Shown here: in pieces, positions 44,199 through 52,936 of the stretch
Position numbering within the stretch: the first letter of the stretch is position 1
Layout: each line of letters begins with the position of its first letter
IMG/VR virus record: IMGVR_UViG_3300044612_001981
Span: 16,900-80,899 of that record
Length of the DNA stretch: 64,000 nucleotides
Direction: 5' to 3' (one strand)
Origin: a virus
Made by a program: the position numbers and the translations under genes
Notes under the pieces: model-generated
Told to the model about the DNA's origin: nothing
Seen by the model: only the letters and a program-made list of their open reading frames with translations
The model's database searches: none

Positions 44199-47189
44199 TT
44201 ATGCTTTCAAGTCTCCAGCAAGTAACCATGTATCTGTTGCTACCTTGGTTATTGTTGCTGATGAATGTAAGGCTCTTAGCTTTAGTCCTGGAGTTCTTAA
44301 TATTGTAACTCCAGCTGCTTCTGCAAATACTGCGTCTGCTCCAGCTGATTGGTAGAAGCTTATTGAAGTTCCTACTGGATAAGCTGTAGTTGCATTTGCA
44401 GGAACTGTAATTGTGTGTGCTCCAGAAACTGGAATTAACTGATCTCTTAGACCTAACCCACCTGTTGATAGATTGTATGCTCCAGCAATTGCTGTTCCAA
44501 TTACAGTCCGTGAAGGAACTCCTTCTCTTGTCTGTGTTCCGTCTGTAAATGCTATTCCAGATGCTGCAACCGTTACTGTTCCAGTAAATGTTGGTGCGTT
44601 AAGTGGAGCAAATCCTGAAATGCTTGCGCCTGCTGGTATTGTGACTGTTCCTGTAAATGTTGGTGAATCTGTTGGTGCTATTACAGAATAATTTGTTCCA
44701 TCATTTGTAAATTCCCACTTATCAGTAGATTCGTTCCAACGTAGTTGAACAGCGTTAGAATCTCCACGAACAATTCTTATTCCTGAGTTCTCTGTTGGAG
44801 ATCCAGTAGTAAAATTGCTGTTTAGGTCAATAATGTTATCGGCCAAAGAAATTGTTTCTGTGTTAACGCTTGTAGTTGTTCCGCTTACTGTTAGGTTTCC
44901 ACCAACAACAAGGTTTCCATTTACTTCTGCATTATCATTAAGATAAACTTTTCCTGTACCGTTTCCAGATAGTGATAGGTCTGTGTTTAATGTTTTGCTT
45001 GCTATTAAGTCAGACTTGATGCCGTTGCTAAATGCAATTCCATTTCCGTCTGCGCTTGAGAAGTTTGCTCCCGCTTCAACAACTAGAGGTCCCTTGATAT
45101 TAACAGAACCAGTTCCTGTTGGATCTAGTTCTATGTTACCGCTTCCGCTTGTTCTTAGTCCAAGATTTTCATCAACATCAGCAGAAACAACGATTGCTCC
45201 TGATTCATCTTGAAGAACCTTCTGGCCATTAACATAAAGTGATCCTGGACCTACGTAGATATCTTTCCACATCTTTGTAGGAGAACCTAGGTCGTATGTG
45301 TTGTCTGTAGAAGGAATAACACTTCCACCTGCAGTAACTGCTGGAAGAACTACTGTTCCTGTAAATGTTGGATCTGCAAGAGGTGCCTTTAGAGCAAGAG
45401 CATCTGTTGCAGTTGTTCCAATTGCATCTGCATAAGACTTTGTTGCAAGAAGTGATGTGTCTGCAATTCCATGAACATCTGTAGTATCTGCACTGTGTGT
45501 TGAAAGAGCGGTAGCTGCTGACCCAAACTGTGTTTGAATGCTAGATGTAACACCATTCAAATAAGATATTTCTGTAGCATCAACATCTCCTATTGTTGTT
45601 GAAGAAGGCAAAACTACTAATCCTGTAAATGTTGGGCCTTCTTTAGTAGCAAGTAAATCTAGATCTTCTGCAAGTCCTGCTATCTTAGATTGTGCAATTT
45701 CAGCTGTAGGACTAATTTTTGCATTAGTAATAGAATCATCTGAAATTTTATCGACTGTTATTGCTTGGCTTGATACCTTGGCTGTAACTATAGATCCGTC
45801 TTCAATTTTATCTGAATTTACAGATCCGTCTGCAATCTTAGCTGTAGTAACAGCTTCATCTGCAATCTTATTAGTGCTTACAGAAAGATTTGCAATTTTA
45901 TTTTCTGTTACGGCAGAATCTTCAATTTTGGCTGTAGTTACAGAGTTATTTGCAATCTTAGCTGTATTTACAGCATTAGCTGCAATTTTGTTGTTAGTTA
46001 CAGCGGAGTCTGCAATCTTATTTTCACTTACAGCAGAATCTGCGATTTTGTTTGTTGATACAGAATCATTAGCGATTTTAGCAGATGTAACTGCATCTGG
46101 TGCAATCTTTGCTGTTGTTATAGATTCAGCAATTATTTTATCAGTTGATACTGATGAGTCTGCAAGTTTAACTGTAGTAACAGATGCATCTGGGACTACA
46201 TTAAGCTTTGTATCGATTTGAGCTTGAATGTTTGATGTAACATCAGAAAGCATCTGAATTTGCTGTGGGCTAACTGCTCCTATTTGAGCTCCGCTAGCAA
46301 ATATTTGACCAACTTCAAGTGGTGCTCTGGTGTATGTAGTAAAGTCTACTGTTGTGGTAGGCTCAGCAACTACTCCTGAGAAAAGCTTCCAAATTCCGTC
46401 TGAAGCATCACGGACAAGACCAGTATGCTGATATGTTCCATTATTAAATGCTCCTACAACACCAACATCAAGTACGTTTGATTGATTGCCATCACCAATA
46501 TAAATCATTGGGTCATCATATGAAACATTTGTTGAGTTAACAGTAGTTGATGTTCCACTAACAGTTAAATTACCGTTAATATTTACATCGTTTGCTGTTA
46601 AAAGATTTTCTGCAACTAAATTTACTCCTGTTATAGTGTCTCCAGAAATATTTGCAGTTGTGTGAATAGCAGAAGTAAAGTTATTTAATGCAATTTGTGC
46701 TACTGGAATTTTAGTATTTGCATCAAGTGAGGCAACTCCATTTTGAGCTCCTCTATCTGAAACTGGAATATAATCTTCCAAGGAGTTATTTACTCCACTA
46801 ATTGCTGCATCTGTATAATCTTCTGCTGCTGCAATTGCTGCTGCCTGTGCCGCTGCAGACTTTGTATTTGCCTCTGATGTAGCAAATGTTTTTGTTGAAA
46901 TAACATCTGTATCTACAGTTATTGTAATTGTATTGGTGCCATCGTTGTATGTCTTTGTAAGACCTGCACCCATTGAAAGAGCTTGATCTATGGCATCTTG
47001 TGATATTTCGCCAATTGCTGCTGTATCAGCAGCGGCGTATGAAAGGGCTGTCCATGTAGAAGAGCCATTTCCAAATTTAAATTTATTAGTGTTTGTTTCA
47101 ACACCCATTTCACCTGCAGCCAATACTGGATTTGCTGCGGTCCATTCTGAAGCTAAACCTCTACGTACTTGAATTCTTACTGTTGACAT
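44199..47189 (-). CDS. Long tail fibre with Mtd-like N-terminus and KI-repeat shaft
   Basis: 996 residues. N-terminus IQVRRGLASEWTAANPVLA then GEMGVETNTNKFKFG matches the N-terminal domain shared by phage fibres and tropism proteins. Residues ~340-500 are about fifteen 10-residue repeats of the type SVTTAKIADS, an expected beta-helical trimeric shaft. Further on are SPTFTGTVTIPAG repeats and a GNLVVGGNLTVSG module also present in the 323-residue fibre. C-terminal ~100 residues form a globular tip. GGGGTGG site upstream. Likely receptor-binding fibre. Confidence 0.82.
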   Translation of the reverse strand: MSTVRIQVRRGLASEWTAANPVLAAGEMGVETNTNKFKFGNGSSTWTALSYAAADTAAIGEISQDAIDQALSMGAGLTKTYNDGTNTITITVDTDVISTKTFATSEANTKSAAAQAAAIAAAEDYTDAAISGVNNSLEDYIPVSDRGAQNGVASLDANTKIPVAQIALNNFTSAIHTTANISGDTITGVNLVAENLLTANDVNINGNLTVSGTSTTVNSTNVSYDDPMIYIGDGNQSNVLDVGVVGAFNNGTYQHTGLVRDASDGIWKLFSGVVAEPTTTVDFTTYTRAPLEVGQIFASGAQIGAVSPQQIQMLSDVTSNIQAQIDTKLNVVPDASVTTVKLADSSVSTDKIIAESITTAKIAPDAVTSAKIANDSVSTNKIADSAVSENKIADSAVTNNKIAANAVNTAKIANNSVTTAKIEDSAVTENKIANLSVSTNKIADEAVTTAKIADGSVNSDKIEDGSIVTAKVSSQAITVDKISDDSITNAKISPTAEIAQSKIAGLAEDLDLLATKEGPTFTGLVVLPSSTTIGDVDATEISYLNGVTSSIQTQFGSAATALSTHSADTTDVHGIADTSLLATKSYADAIGTTATDALALKAPLADPTFTGTVVLPAVTAGGSVIPSTDNTYDLGSPTKMWKDIYVGPGSLYVNGQKVLQDESGAIVVSADVDENLGLRTSGSGNIELDPTGTGSVNIKGPLVVEAGANFSSADGNGIAFSNGIKSDLIASKTLNTDLSLSGNGTGKVYLNDNAEVNGNLVVGGNLTVSGTTTSVNTETISLADNIIDLNSNFTTGSPTENSGIRIVRGDSNAVQLRWNESTDKWEFTNDGTNYSVIAPTDSPTFTGTVTIPAGASISGFAPLNAPTFTGTVTVAASGIAFTDGTQTREGVPSRTVIGTAIAGAYNLSTGGLGLRDQLIPVSGAHTITVPANATTAYPVGTSISFYQSAGADAVFAEAAGVTILRTPGLKLRALHSSATITKVATDTWLLAGDLKA
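45700..46190 (-). repeat. KI-repeat shaft coding region
   Basis: About fifteen 30-base degenerate repeats encoding S-V/A-x-T/E-x-K-I-A-D/N units. Protein-level repeat with silent drift between copies. Confidence 0.75.
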
Positions 47190-47250
47190 TATGCCACCCC
47201 TTTAATTTGATATATTGAAATTATAGCATTAAAACGATTATACTTGAGCG

Positions 47251-47613
47251 TCATGCTACTAACGCTCCTGAATCAAAAGTCATTCCAAATTCAGTTGTTG
47301 AAGGATCTCCACCAGATACGAACTTGTTTGTTCCTGTTGGAGTAACTCCATTAGCCTGAATGATATATGTTGGCTGACCATTGTAATCAATAGCCAATCC
47401 TACATCCATAAATGAAAGCATTTCTGCTTCATTTGGAATTTCTGAGTATAAAGCAATAGGCTGCCAAGTTCCGTCTACCTGAACCTTGAGCCTATTTGTT
47501 TGTGTATCAAACGATATTGGGGCTGTCCCTAAAACTATATCTGTATCAAATGTCGCAGTACCTGCTACATTTAACCCATTCTTTACTCTAAAATTTTTAT
47601 TTACTGTTGCCAT
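47251..47613 (-). CDS. Small fibre-associated protein sharing an N-terminal module
   Basis: 120 residues. Begins MATVNKNFRVKNGLNVAGTA, close to the start of the 468-residue fibre (MATVVKNFRIKSGLIVEG), so both likely attach to the same virion site. A central RLKVQVDGTWQPIALYSEIP resembles fibre segments with a W. Ends FDSGALVA. Could be a short fibre or tip. Confidence 0.68.
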   Translation of the reverse strand: MATVNKNFRVKNGLNVAGTATFDTDIVLGTAPISFDTQTNRLKVQVDGTWQPIALYSEIPNEAEMLSFMDVGLAIDYNGQPTYIIQANGVTPTGTNKFVSGGDPSTTEFGMTFDSGALVA

Positions 47614-47644
47614 TTAAGTTCACATATCCCCTAATTGTTGTTGT

Positions 47645-47667
47645 GGGGGATTTTTAAGGAATCCCCC
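47645..47667. terminator. Hairpin between two fibre genes
   Basis: GGGGGATT paired with AATCCCCC around a T-rich loop, 16 bases past the end of the 468-residue fibre gene. On the minus strand TTTT precedes the stem and no U-run follows, so it is a possible partial terminator. Confidence 0.5.
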
Positions 47668-47682
47668 AAAACCTTTATTTAA

Positions 47683-49089
47683 TTATTTAAGAAGTGTTCC
47701 AGTTACTTTGATTGTTGAATCGTTTACTGGATCTACTCTTAGCTGAACATTTGCACCAGATACTGATGCTGTAATTGTGCCTCTTGCCCCATTAGTTCCA
47801 ACGATTGCATACTCTGTAATTGCTACGTTGTCTGATGAATCTAGAGTTACTAGAATTTCTGATATTTCATTGTGTGTTCCGTTGTCAATCTTAACAACAA
47901 ACTTTCCTGAGCGGTAAGCCGCCTTTGGCCACTCGTATGCAGTTACAACAACTGATCCAAGTGATGTTGATGATGCTGCAATTTGCTTAGCCTCATCATT
48001 AATGTTTAATGCTGTGAATGCTGTAGTTCCATCTTGCTGTGCTGTGTTAGCTGCTGCTGCTGTTGCCTCTGCTGCTGCTTGAGCGGCGTTAGCCTTAGAT
48101 GTAGCATCTGCTGCTGCTGTGGCTTCTGCTGCAGACTGTGCTGCGTTAGCCTTAGATGTAGCATCTGCTGCTGCTGTTGCCTCTGCTGCTGCTTGAGCGG
48201 CGTTAGCCTTAGATGTAGCATCTGCTGCTGCTGTGGCTTCTGCTGCAGACTGTGCTGCGTTAGCCTTAGATGTAGCATCTGCTGATGCATTTGAAGCGGC
48301 AGTTGCAAGACTTGCAGTTACATCTGCTGAATTAGCCTTTGTTGCTAATGCTGATGTAAGAGTTGTTGTGTAATTAGCGTCGTCATTTATTGCTGCTGCC
48401 AATTCATTTAATGTGTTAAGAAGAGCTGGTGCTCCATCTACTAATGAATCTACTGCATTTGAAATTGCTGTATTACGGTTTGAAACCTCTGTTGATATTG
48501 CAGATGAAAGAGCTGATGCTGCAGTTGCTTCTGCTGCTGCTTGGGCTGCGTTAGCCTTTGTACTAGCATCGGTTGCTGCTGCAGAGATTGCTGCAGACTG
48601 TGCTGCGTTTGCCTTGCTTGTTGCATCTGCTGATGCAGTAGCTTCTGCTGCTGCTTGGGCTGCGTTAGCCTTTGAAGTTGCATCTGCTGCGGCAGTTGAA
48701 ACTGAAGCTGCATCTCCTGATACTCTAAGTGCTGCTTCTGCGGCTACCTTAGTTGTTGCATCAGTTGCTGCTGCTGTAATTGCAGCTGATTGTGCATTTG
48801 AAGCTTTTGTGCTTGCATCAGTTGCTGCTGCAGAGATTGCTGCTGCTTCAGCTGCTGAAGCGGAACCGTATGAGTCAAATGTATTAGCATTTACTGTAAG
48901 GTTACCTGAACCATCTACAGAAAATACTCCTGTATCTACTGACTTTACAAGTGTAGCTCCACCAACGAGGTTGAGAATATAGGAATCTCCACCTGTTTCT
49001 GTAAGTATATTTTGGCCACCGATTGTACCTGTGTTACCTTCTACAATGAGGCCTGATTTAATTCTAAAGTTTTTTACTACTGTTGCCAT
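47683..49089 (-). CDS. Alanine-rich coiled-coil tail fibre
   Basis: 468 residues. Short N-terminal attachment module (MATVVKNFRIKSGLIVEG), then ~290 residues of Ala/Asp/Ser/Thr/Lys repeats built on ADATSKANAAQAAAEAT (19-residue period), predicted as a long trimeric helix bundle. A non-repeat insert (LVDGAPALLNTLNELAAAI) and a C-terminal beta domain (SGKFVVKIDNGTHNEISEI to VKVTGTLLK-type end) follow. AGGAG site upstream. Function likely shaft of a side fibre. Confidence 0.8.
   Translation of the reverse strand: MATVVKNFRIKSGLIVEGNTGTIGGQNILTETGGDSYILNLVGGATLVKSVDTGVFSVDGSGNLTVNANTFDSYGSASAAEAAAISAAATDASTKASNAQSAAITAAATDATTKVAAEAALRVSGDAASVSTAAADATSKANAAQAAAEATASADATSKANAAQSAAISAAATDASTKANAAQAAAEATAASALSSAISTEVSNRNTAISNAVDSLVDGAPALLNTLNELAAAINDDANYTTTLTSALATKANSADVTASLATAASNASADATSKANAAQSAAEATAAADATSKANAAQAAAEATAAADATSKANAAQSAAEATAAADATSKANAAQAAAEATAAAANTAQQDGTTAFTALNINDEAKQIAASSTSLGSVVVTAYEWPKAAYRSGKFVVKIDNGTHNEISEILVTLDSSDNVAITEYAIVGTNGARGTITASVSGANVQLRVDPVNDSTIKVTGTLLK
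48045..48290 (-). repeat. Tandem 114-bp repeat in the coiled-coil fibre
   Basis: Two nearly identical adjacent 114-base copies, each two 57-base subunits coding for 19 residues (ADATSKANAAQ(A/S)AAEATAA). Related but diverged copies continue to about 48850. Confidence 0.8.
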
Positions 49090-49117
49090 TTATATGACTC
49101 CTCTTACTGCTTTTTTG

Positions 49118-49675
49118 TTATGCCTTTAATGCTGTTCTTACAAATCTTACTGCAATTTCACCAGAAACAGGGGTGATTCTTAAACTAATTATACCTGAAT
49201 TTTCTTCAAAGGTATAGGTAAATAGGCTATTGTTTGTGTTTGATATGATGTTAGACTCTGATACTAGCATGTCTGATCCAGATTGTGTTGCCGTGATCTC
49301 AGATGCATAAACATCTGCTCCTCTTGTAACCTGAAGATTATATCTTACTGTTTTCCATGTATTTTTTGCAAATGAATCTACATTAGTTGCATTTTCAATT
49401 CCATAAACTGCAAGGTCATTATTGCCTTCTAGGCCAAGTAGCTCTATTACATTGTCTGTGCTGTTATCTAGGTCTCCTAGAATAGAGACTATATCGTTAA
49501 CTTTATAGGTTAAAGAATCTGGATCTTGTGACCCATCTATTCCTACCTTTATTTGAAGAGCTTCAATTGCATCATTTGCATTTGCATGTTGCTCTGAATG
49601 TGATGGCGCTGATAATTGATCAGTACCATTTGGATTAATTAATTCGTCTAGATTATTTGGAAAATTGGTGGCCAT
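49118..49675 (-). CDS. Putative fibre-region protein
   Basis: 185 residues. The start NFPNNLDELINPNGTDQL and SHSEQHANANDAIEALQIKVG is a motif common near the N-termini of phage fibre and baseplate-attachment proteins (HANANDAIEALQ type). The rest is a beta sandwich (WKTVRYNLQVTRGADVYAS, IISLRITPVSGEIAVRFV). GGGGGG site directly upstream. Probably a small receptor-binding or connecting protein. Confidence 0.7.
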   Translation of the reverse strand: MATNFPNNLDELINPNGTDQLSAPSHSEQHANANDAIEALQIKVGIDGSQDPDSLTYKVNDIVSILGDLDNSTDNVIELLGLEGNNDLAVYGIENATNVDSFAKNTWKTVRYNLQVTRGADVYASEITATQSGSDMLVSESNIISNTNNSLFTYTFEENSGIISLRITPVSGEIAVRFVRTALKA

Positions 49676-49747
49676 GGGCTACCCCCCTTGTGTAAGTCTT
49701 GTTACTTAGTCAATTATATCCTAGAAATATTTATAATTCGTTAAAAT

Positions 49748-49978
49748 TTACCATTTGCCTATTGGGCACTTTGCCGCCTGTAGTTTTGTTTTTAGATTCA
49801 TTATACATCCGCATTTTTTGCATTGGGATGTCAGGCTTATTAGTTCTGGGCATGATCTGCATATTGACATTCTTGAATTTGATACTTCTTCTTCAGCATG
49901 CATTGTCATTGGATTTAACAAGTCTAAGGGGGTAACTCCGTTTTTATCTTTGTACTCTTGCCACCTTGATTTAGCCAC
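49748..49978 (-). CDS. Small zinc-binding protein (CxxC...CxxCGC)
   Basis: 76 residues. C-terminal half has CRSCPELISLTSQCKKCGC, then MNLKTKLQAAKCPIGKW, a zinc-binding arrangement with a conserved-looking CP-x-GKW end that recurs in small phage proteins. N-terminal half is helical. Start GTG with GGAGA five bases upstream. Role unknown; in fibre clusters such proteins may assist folding or host interaction. Confidence 0.78.
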   Translation of the reverse strand: MAKSRWQEYKDKNGVTPLDLLNPMTMHAEEEVSNSRMSICRSCPELISLTSQCKKCGCIMNLKTKLQAAKCPIGKW

Positions 49979-50014
49979 AATATCTCCTTAAAATAAGTAA
50001 GATAACATTATACA

Positions 50015-50437
50015 TTAATTATGGTCTGTTTTTCTATTCTGAATAGGGTGCCATTCTAAAAGAGAGGACATATCTGCATTTAAAATAGTAAACTTTTCTC
50101 CATCAAATGTTGCATGAGGAGAAACTACGTACATCCCATATGGATAGTCTAATAAATTTAATACCTGTGGGTTACTTAATAAAATGCTGCCAAAATACTC
50201 TGAAGTTTGAAAGTCATCAATTGTAATTCCGTCTTTTATAAATCTAACAGTAATTCCATTATGATCTGGATGCTCTTCGGAAACATCAATAACTTCATCA
50301 TGGCTTACAAACATATTGGCATAGTTTTGCCATGTTGGTATATCATATAAACATTCTCCATCTATAACCCAAACTAAAGGTACTCCATTTACGCCGTCTT
50401 CGGCTCTAACGTATAAAATACTTGAATCTGTTAACAT
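50015..50437 (-). CDS. Unknown protein in fibre cluster
   Basis: 140 residues, acidic, beta-rich (SILYVRAEDGVNGVPLVWVI, GITVRFIKDGITIDDF, YGMYVVSPHATFDGEKFTI). No family recognised. AAAGGAA site upstream. Located right after the 823-residue fibre, possibly a chaperone or capping protein for it (inference from position). Confidence 0.65.
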   Translation of the reverse strand: MLTDSSILYVRAEDGVNGVPLVWVIDGECLYDIPTWQNYANMFVSHDEVIDVSEEHPDHNGITVRFIKDGITIDDFQTSEYFGSILLSNPQVLNLLDYPYGMYVVSPHATFDGEKFTILNADMSSLLEWHPIQNRKTDHN

Positions 50438-50455
50438 AGTATTCCTTTCATATTA

Positions 50456-52927
50456 TTAACATCCTGATCCTGCAAAGTTTTGTGCACCGCTACATGTTGC
50501 TCCAGAACCACATCCACTATTATCGCAACCACCACTGCTACAAATAGCCATTGATATATTTGCAGATGTACAAAGTCTACCAGAAGATGGTGCTGGAACA
50601 AAAGCTGGTGGTGCAAAGAAGCTGGGTGGCGCAAAGAAGTTAGGTGGCGCAAAGAAGCTAGGTGGGAAGAACGGTGGCGCAAAGAAGTTAGGTGGCGCAA
50701 AGAAGCTAGGTGGCGCAAAGAAGCTAGGTGGGAAGAACGGTGGCGCAAATGTGACGTTGCAGCCTTGTGGTGTTGTATACACTCCACCGCTTAGTGTAAC
50801 AAATGCTTCGTTTGCAGAACATTTTGCACTTAGTCCAGTAACTGCCTCTGATGAAGAAGTATAGCTTCCACTTACTCCTCCTCCATCACTACAACATCCA
50901 TAATAAGTTATTGCTTGCGCTGGCGGAGTACAAGATTGAGTTTGTGTTTCTGTGTATGCTGTACAAGATGACCCTTGATAGTTTGTTCTTGTTCTAGTTT
51001 GAGAACCCTGAGCAGAGCATGTGCTCCATGCACTCCATGCACCTGGTGCAGGACATGAAATTAAATCACCGCAGCATTGCTGTCCAACACTTATTGCATA
51101 AGTTGTAGAGTTGCCAAGAAGTGTTCTTCCTAGTTCAGCACAAGTATATGCTGCTGCATTTGTTATGGTTCCTGGGCATGCTGGTTTTTCTGTTACTGGT
51201 GGGAAAGCTGGCGGAGCTTGATAAGTAAACTTATAGACAGTGATTGTAGGTATAGGAGAAGCATTTACAACTGTTCCAGCGGCTGGAGATTGTGAAGACA
51301 CTTGCCCCTCTTTAGTATAGTCAGTTGTACTGACTGATGTTCCTACGGAAATATTGTAACTTGATGTGCTAGAAGGATTATATGTTCCAACTAAGTTTGG
51401 AATTGTATAATTTGTAGGAACACATACTGGGGTTCTAGATACTCCTCCTTGAACCTGATTATTAATTCCTGGCTCTGCTTCAGCACATGCTGCATTTAAT
51501 CCTGTAAGAGCTGCAGAGCTATTTGCATATGTTCCAGATACTCCGTCTCCATTGTTGCAGCATGCCCAATATTGAACTGGTGAAGTAGGCTCTTCTGCTT
51601 CCTTTGTTGTAGATGCAACTGAGTTACTGCTATATGTTTTTGAGGTAGTATTTAAATCGGTGGTCAATACATAAACAGAAGATGTTATTGACTTGTTGTC
51701 ATATTGTGTTGTATCGCCTAGATTTAAGCTGCTTCCAATTCCAAACGGTATATTGGAGCCATCCGCATACCATTCATGTATATATGAATATATTGAATCT
51801 GAGTTACTCCATGTTCCGTTTGTTGATGTAAATGATCTTCCAGTTCCAGAAACTGTTGGTGCAACTTGATTTACTGGTAAAGGAACTGATGGATAAGTAA
51901 TAGAAAGTGGAGGGAAAGAACTCCATGAAGTATCTGTAAATCTTGGAGCTGTTCCAGTAACTGTAATTGTAAATGAACCAAATGTAGTTCCGCCTACACC
52001 AATTCTATCAATTTCATAAGATGTTGCTGATGCACCAAGACCTGATAGATAAGAGCTTGTATAAAGCTCTCCGTTATTATAAATAATCCACTCTGTAGGC
52101 TGAATTAAATTTAATGACCAACTAAATGTTCCGCCACTTGATTTTGAAACAAGGCTTGATGTTACTGCAGGCTTATTTGGCTTTACATCAGAGACTGATG
52201 CATTAGCACCAATACCTTGAACTGTAGTTCCGCTAATATTAGATGTATTTAGTGGTCTTACTAATAACAAAAGTCCGCCGCTTCCATTTCCAGTATCTAT
52301 CTCATATGTATTTACATCTCCAGCAAGCTGTATTTCTCCAGAAGCGGCACCTGAATATTGTATATAAAAATCATTTGCTCCAATTGGCTTTGTCCAATCT
52401 ACTTTTATTACTCCATTTGATACTACAGATGCAGATACAACAGAAAGTTTTTGTGGACCTATTAACGGGCTCGGTAAAGTATAAACATCTGGATCATTAT
52501 CTCCAGCAGCATTTGTAGCTGTTACCTTGCACCTTACAACATACCCAACATACTTTAAAGTTCTAGTAGAATTCCATTCGTCTTCATCTAATTGAAGTGT
52601 ATTTGATGTCTTGCCTGTAATGTTTGACCAATTATATGAAGACCCAGTCCATGCTGCTTTTTGCCATTGATATTTAAATGAAGTTGGAGAATTTTCCCAG
52701 ACACCGTTTGAAACAGAAACAGTTTCTTGTGCTGCATACCAGAAAGCTCCTCCTTGTAATGAAAGTATAGGAAGCTCTGTGTTTTTTGGCTTTAAGTCAA
52801 GTAGGGATTTCCATTCAGACCCATCCCATATATATGCCGCTTTAGATTCATTCCATGTGCTTCCATCATGAATCTGTACTTTTTTTAAAGGATTCCAACT
52901 GGAACCGTCAAAAATATTTAGCGGCAT
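50456..52927 (-). CDS. Multidomain adhesin-like fibre (PASTA, TSP1-like, Cys modules, Phe/Pro repeat)
   Basis: 823 residues. Residues 1-45 repeat W-DGS-W motifs seen at fibre N-termini. Fibronectin/Ig-like sandwiches fill ~50-440. A Cys module (~452-504) is followed by a PASTA-like domain (~506-564, YTIPNLVGTYNPSSTSSYNI, later SSQSPAAGTVV), a thrombospondin-1-like repeat (~626-667, GAWSAWSTCSAQGSQTRTR), a second Cys module (~674-722), an FFPP/FFAPP repeat (~726-780) and a Cys-rich end. It is a strong candidate for host cell-wall binding. GGAG site upstream. Confidence 0.85.
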   Translation of the reverse strand: MPLNIFDGSSWNPLKKVQIHDGSTWNESKAAYIWDGSEWKSLLDLKPKNTELPILSLQGGAFWYAAQETVSVSNGVWENSPTSFKYQWQKAAWTGSSYNWSNITGKTSNTLQLDEDEWNSTRTLKYVGYVVRCKVTATNAAGDNDPDVYTLPSPLIGPQKLSVVSASVVSNGVIKVDWTKPIGANDFYIQYSGAASGEIQLAGDVNTYEIDTGNGSGGLLLLVRPLNTSNISGTTVQGIGANASVSDVKPNKPAVTSSLVSKSSGGTFSWSLNLIQPTEWIIYNNGELYTSSYLSGLGASATSYEIDRIGVGGTTFGSFTITVTGTAPRFTDTSWSSFPPLSITYPSVPLPVNQVAPTVSGTGRSFTSTNGTWSNSDSIYSYIHEWYADGSNIPFGIGSSLNLGDTTQYDNKSITSSVYVLTTDLNTTSKTYSSNSVASTTKEAEEPTSPVQYWACCNNGDGVSGTYANSSAALTGLNAACAEAEPGINNQVQGGVSRTPVCVPTNYTIPNLVGTYNPSSTSSYNISVGTSVSTTDYTKEGQVSSQSPAAGTVVNASPIPTITVYKFTYQAPPAFPPVTEKPACPGTITNAAAYTCAELGRTLLGNSTTYAISVGQQCCGDLISCPAPGAWSAWSTCSAQGSQTRTRTNYQGSSCTAYTETQTQSCTPPAQAITYYGCCSDGGGVSGSYTSSSEAVTGLSAKCSANEAFVTLSGGVYTTPQGCNVTFAPPFFPPSFFAPPSFFAPPNFFAPPFFPPSFFAPPNFFAPPSFFAPPAFVPAPSSGRLCTSANISMAICSSGGCDNSGCGSGATCSGAQNFAGSGC
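50590..50752 (-). repeat. Tandem repeat encoding FFAPP/FFPP units in second fibre
   Basis: Units of 12-18 bases encoding SFFAPP, NFFAPP and FFPP. Nearly identical copies in DNA and related to the repeat at 43300-43577. Confidence 0.85.
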
Positions 52928-52936
52928 TTGGTCTCC

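Noticed and set aside
44199-47189. Diversity-generating retroelement target because of the Mtd-like N-terminus
   Set aside because: No reverse transcriptase or template repeat is present in the window; this N-terminal domain is shared by ordinary fibres.
48034-48285. CRISPR-like repeat array and Cys-rich frame in the alanine coil region
   Set aside because: Repeats are contiguous and coding with no unique spacers; the Cys-rich frame is antisense.
50431-50787. Frame with repeated HLASLRH units
   Set aside because: Again a shadow of the Phe/Pro repeat in the 823-residue fibre.
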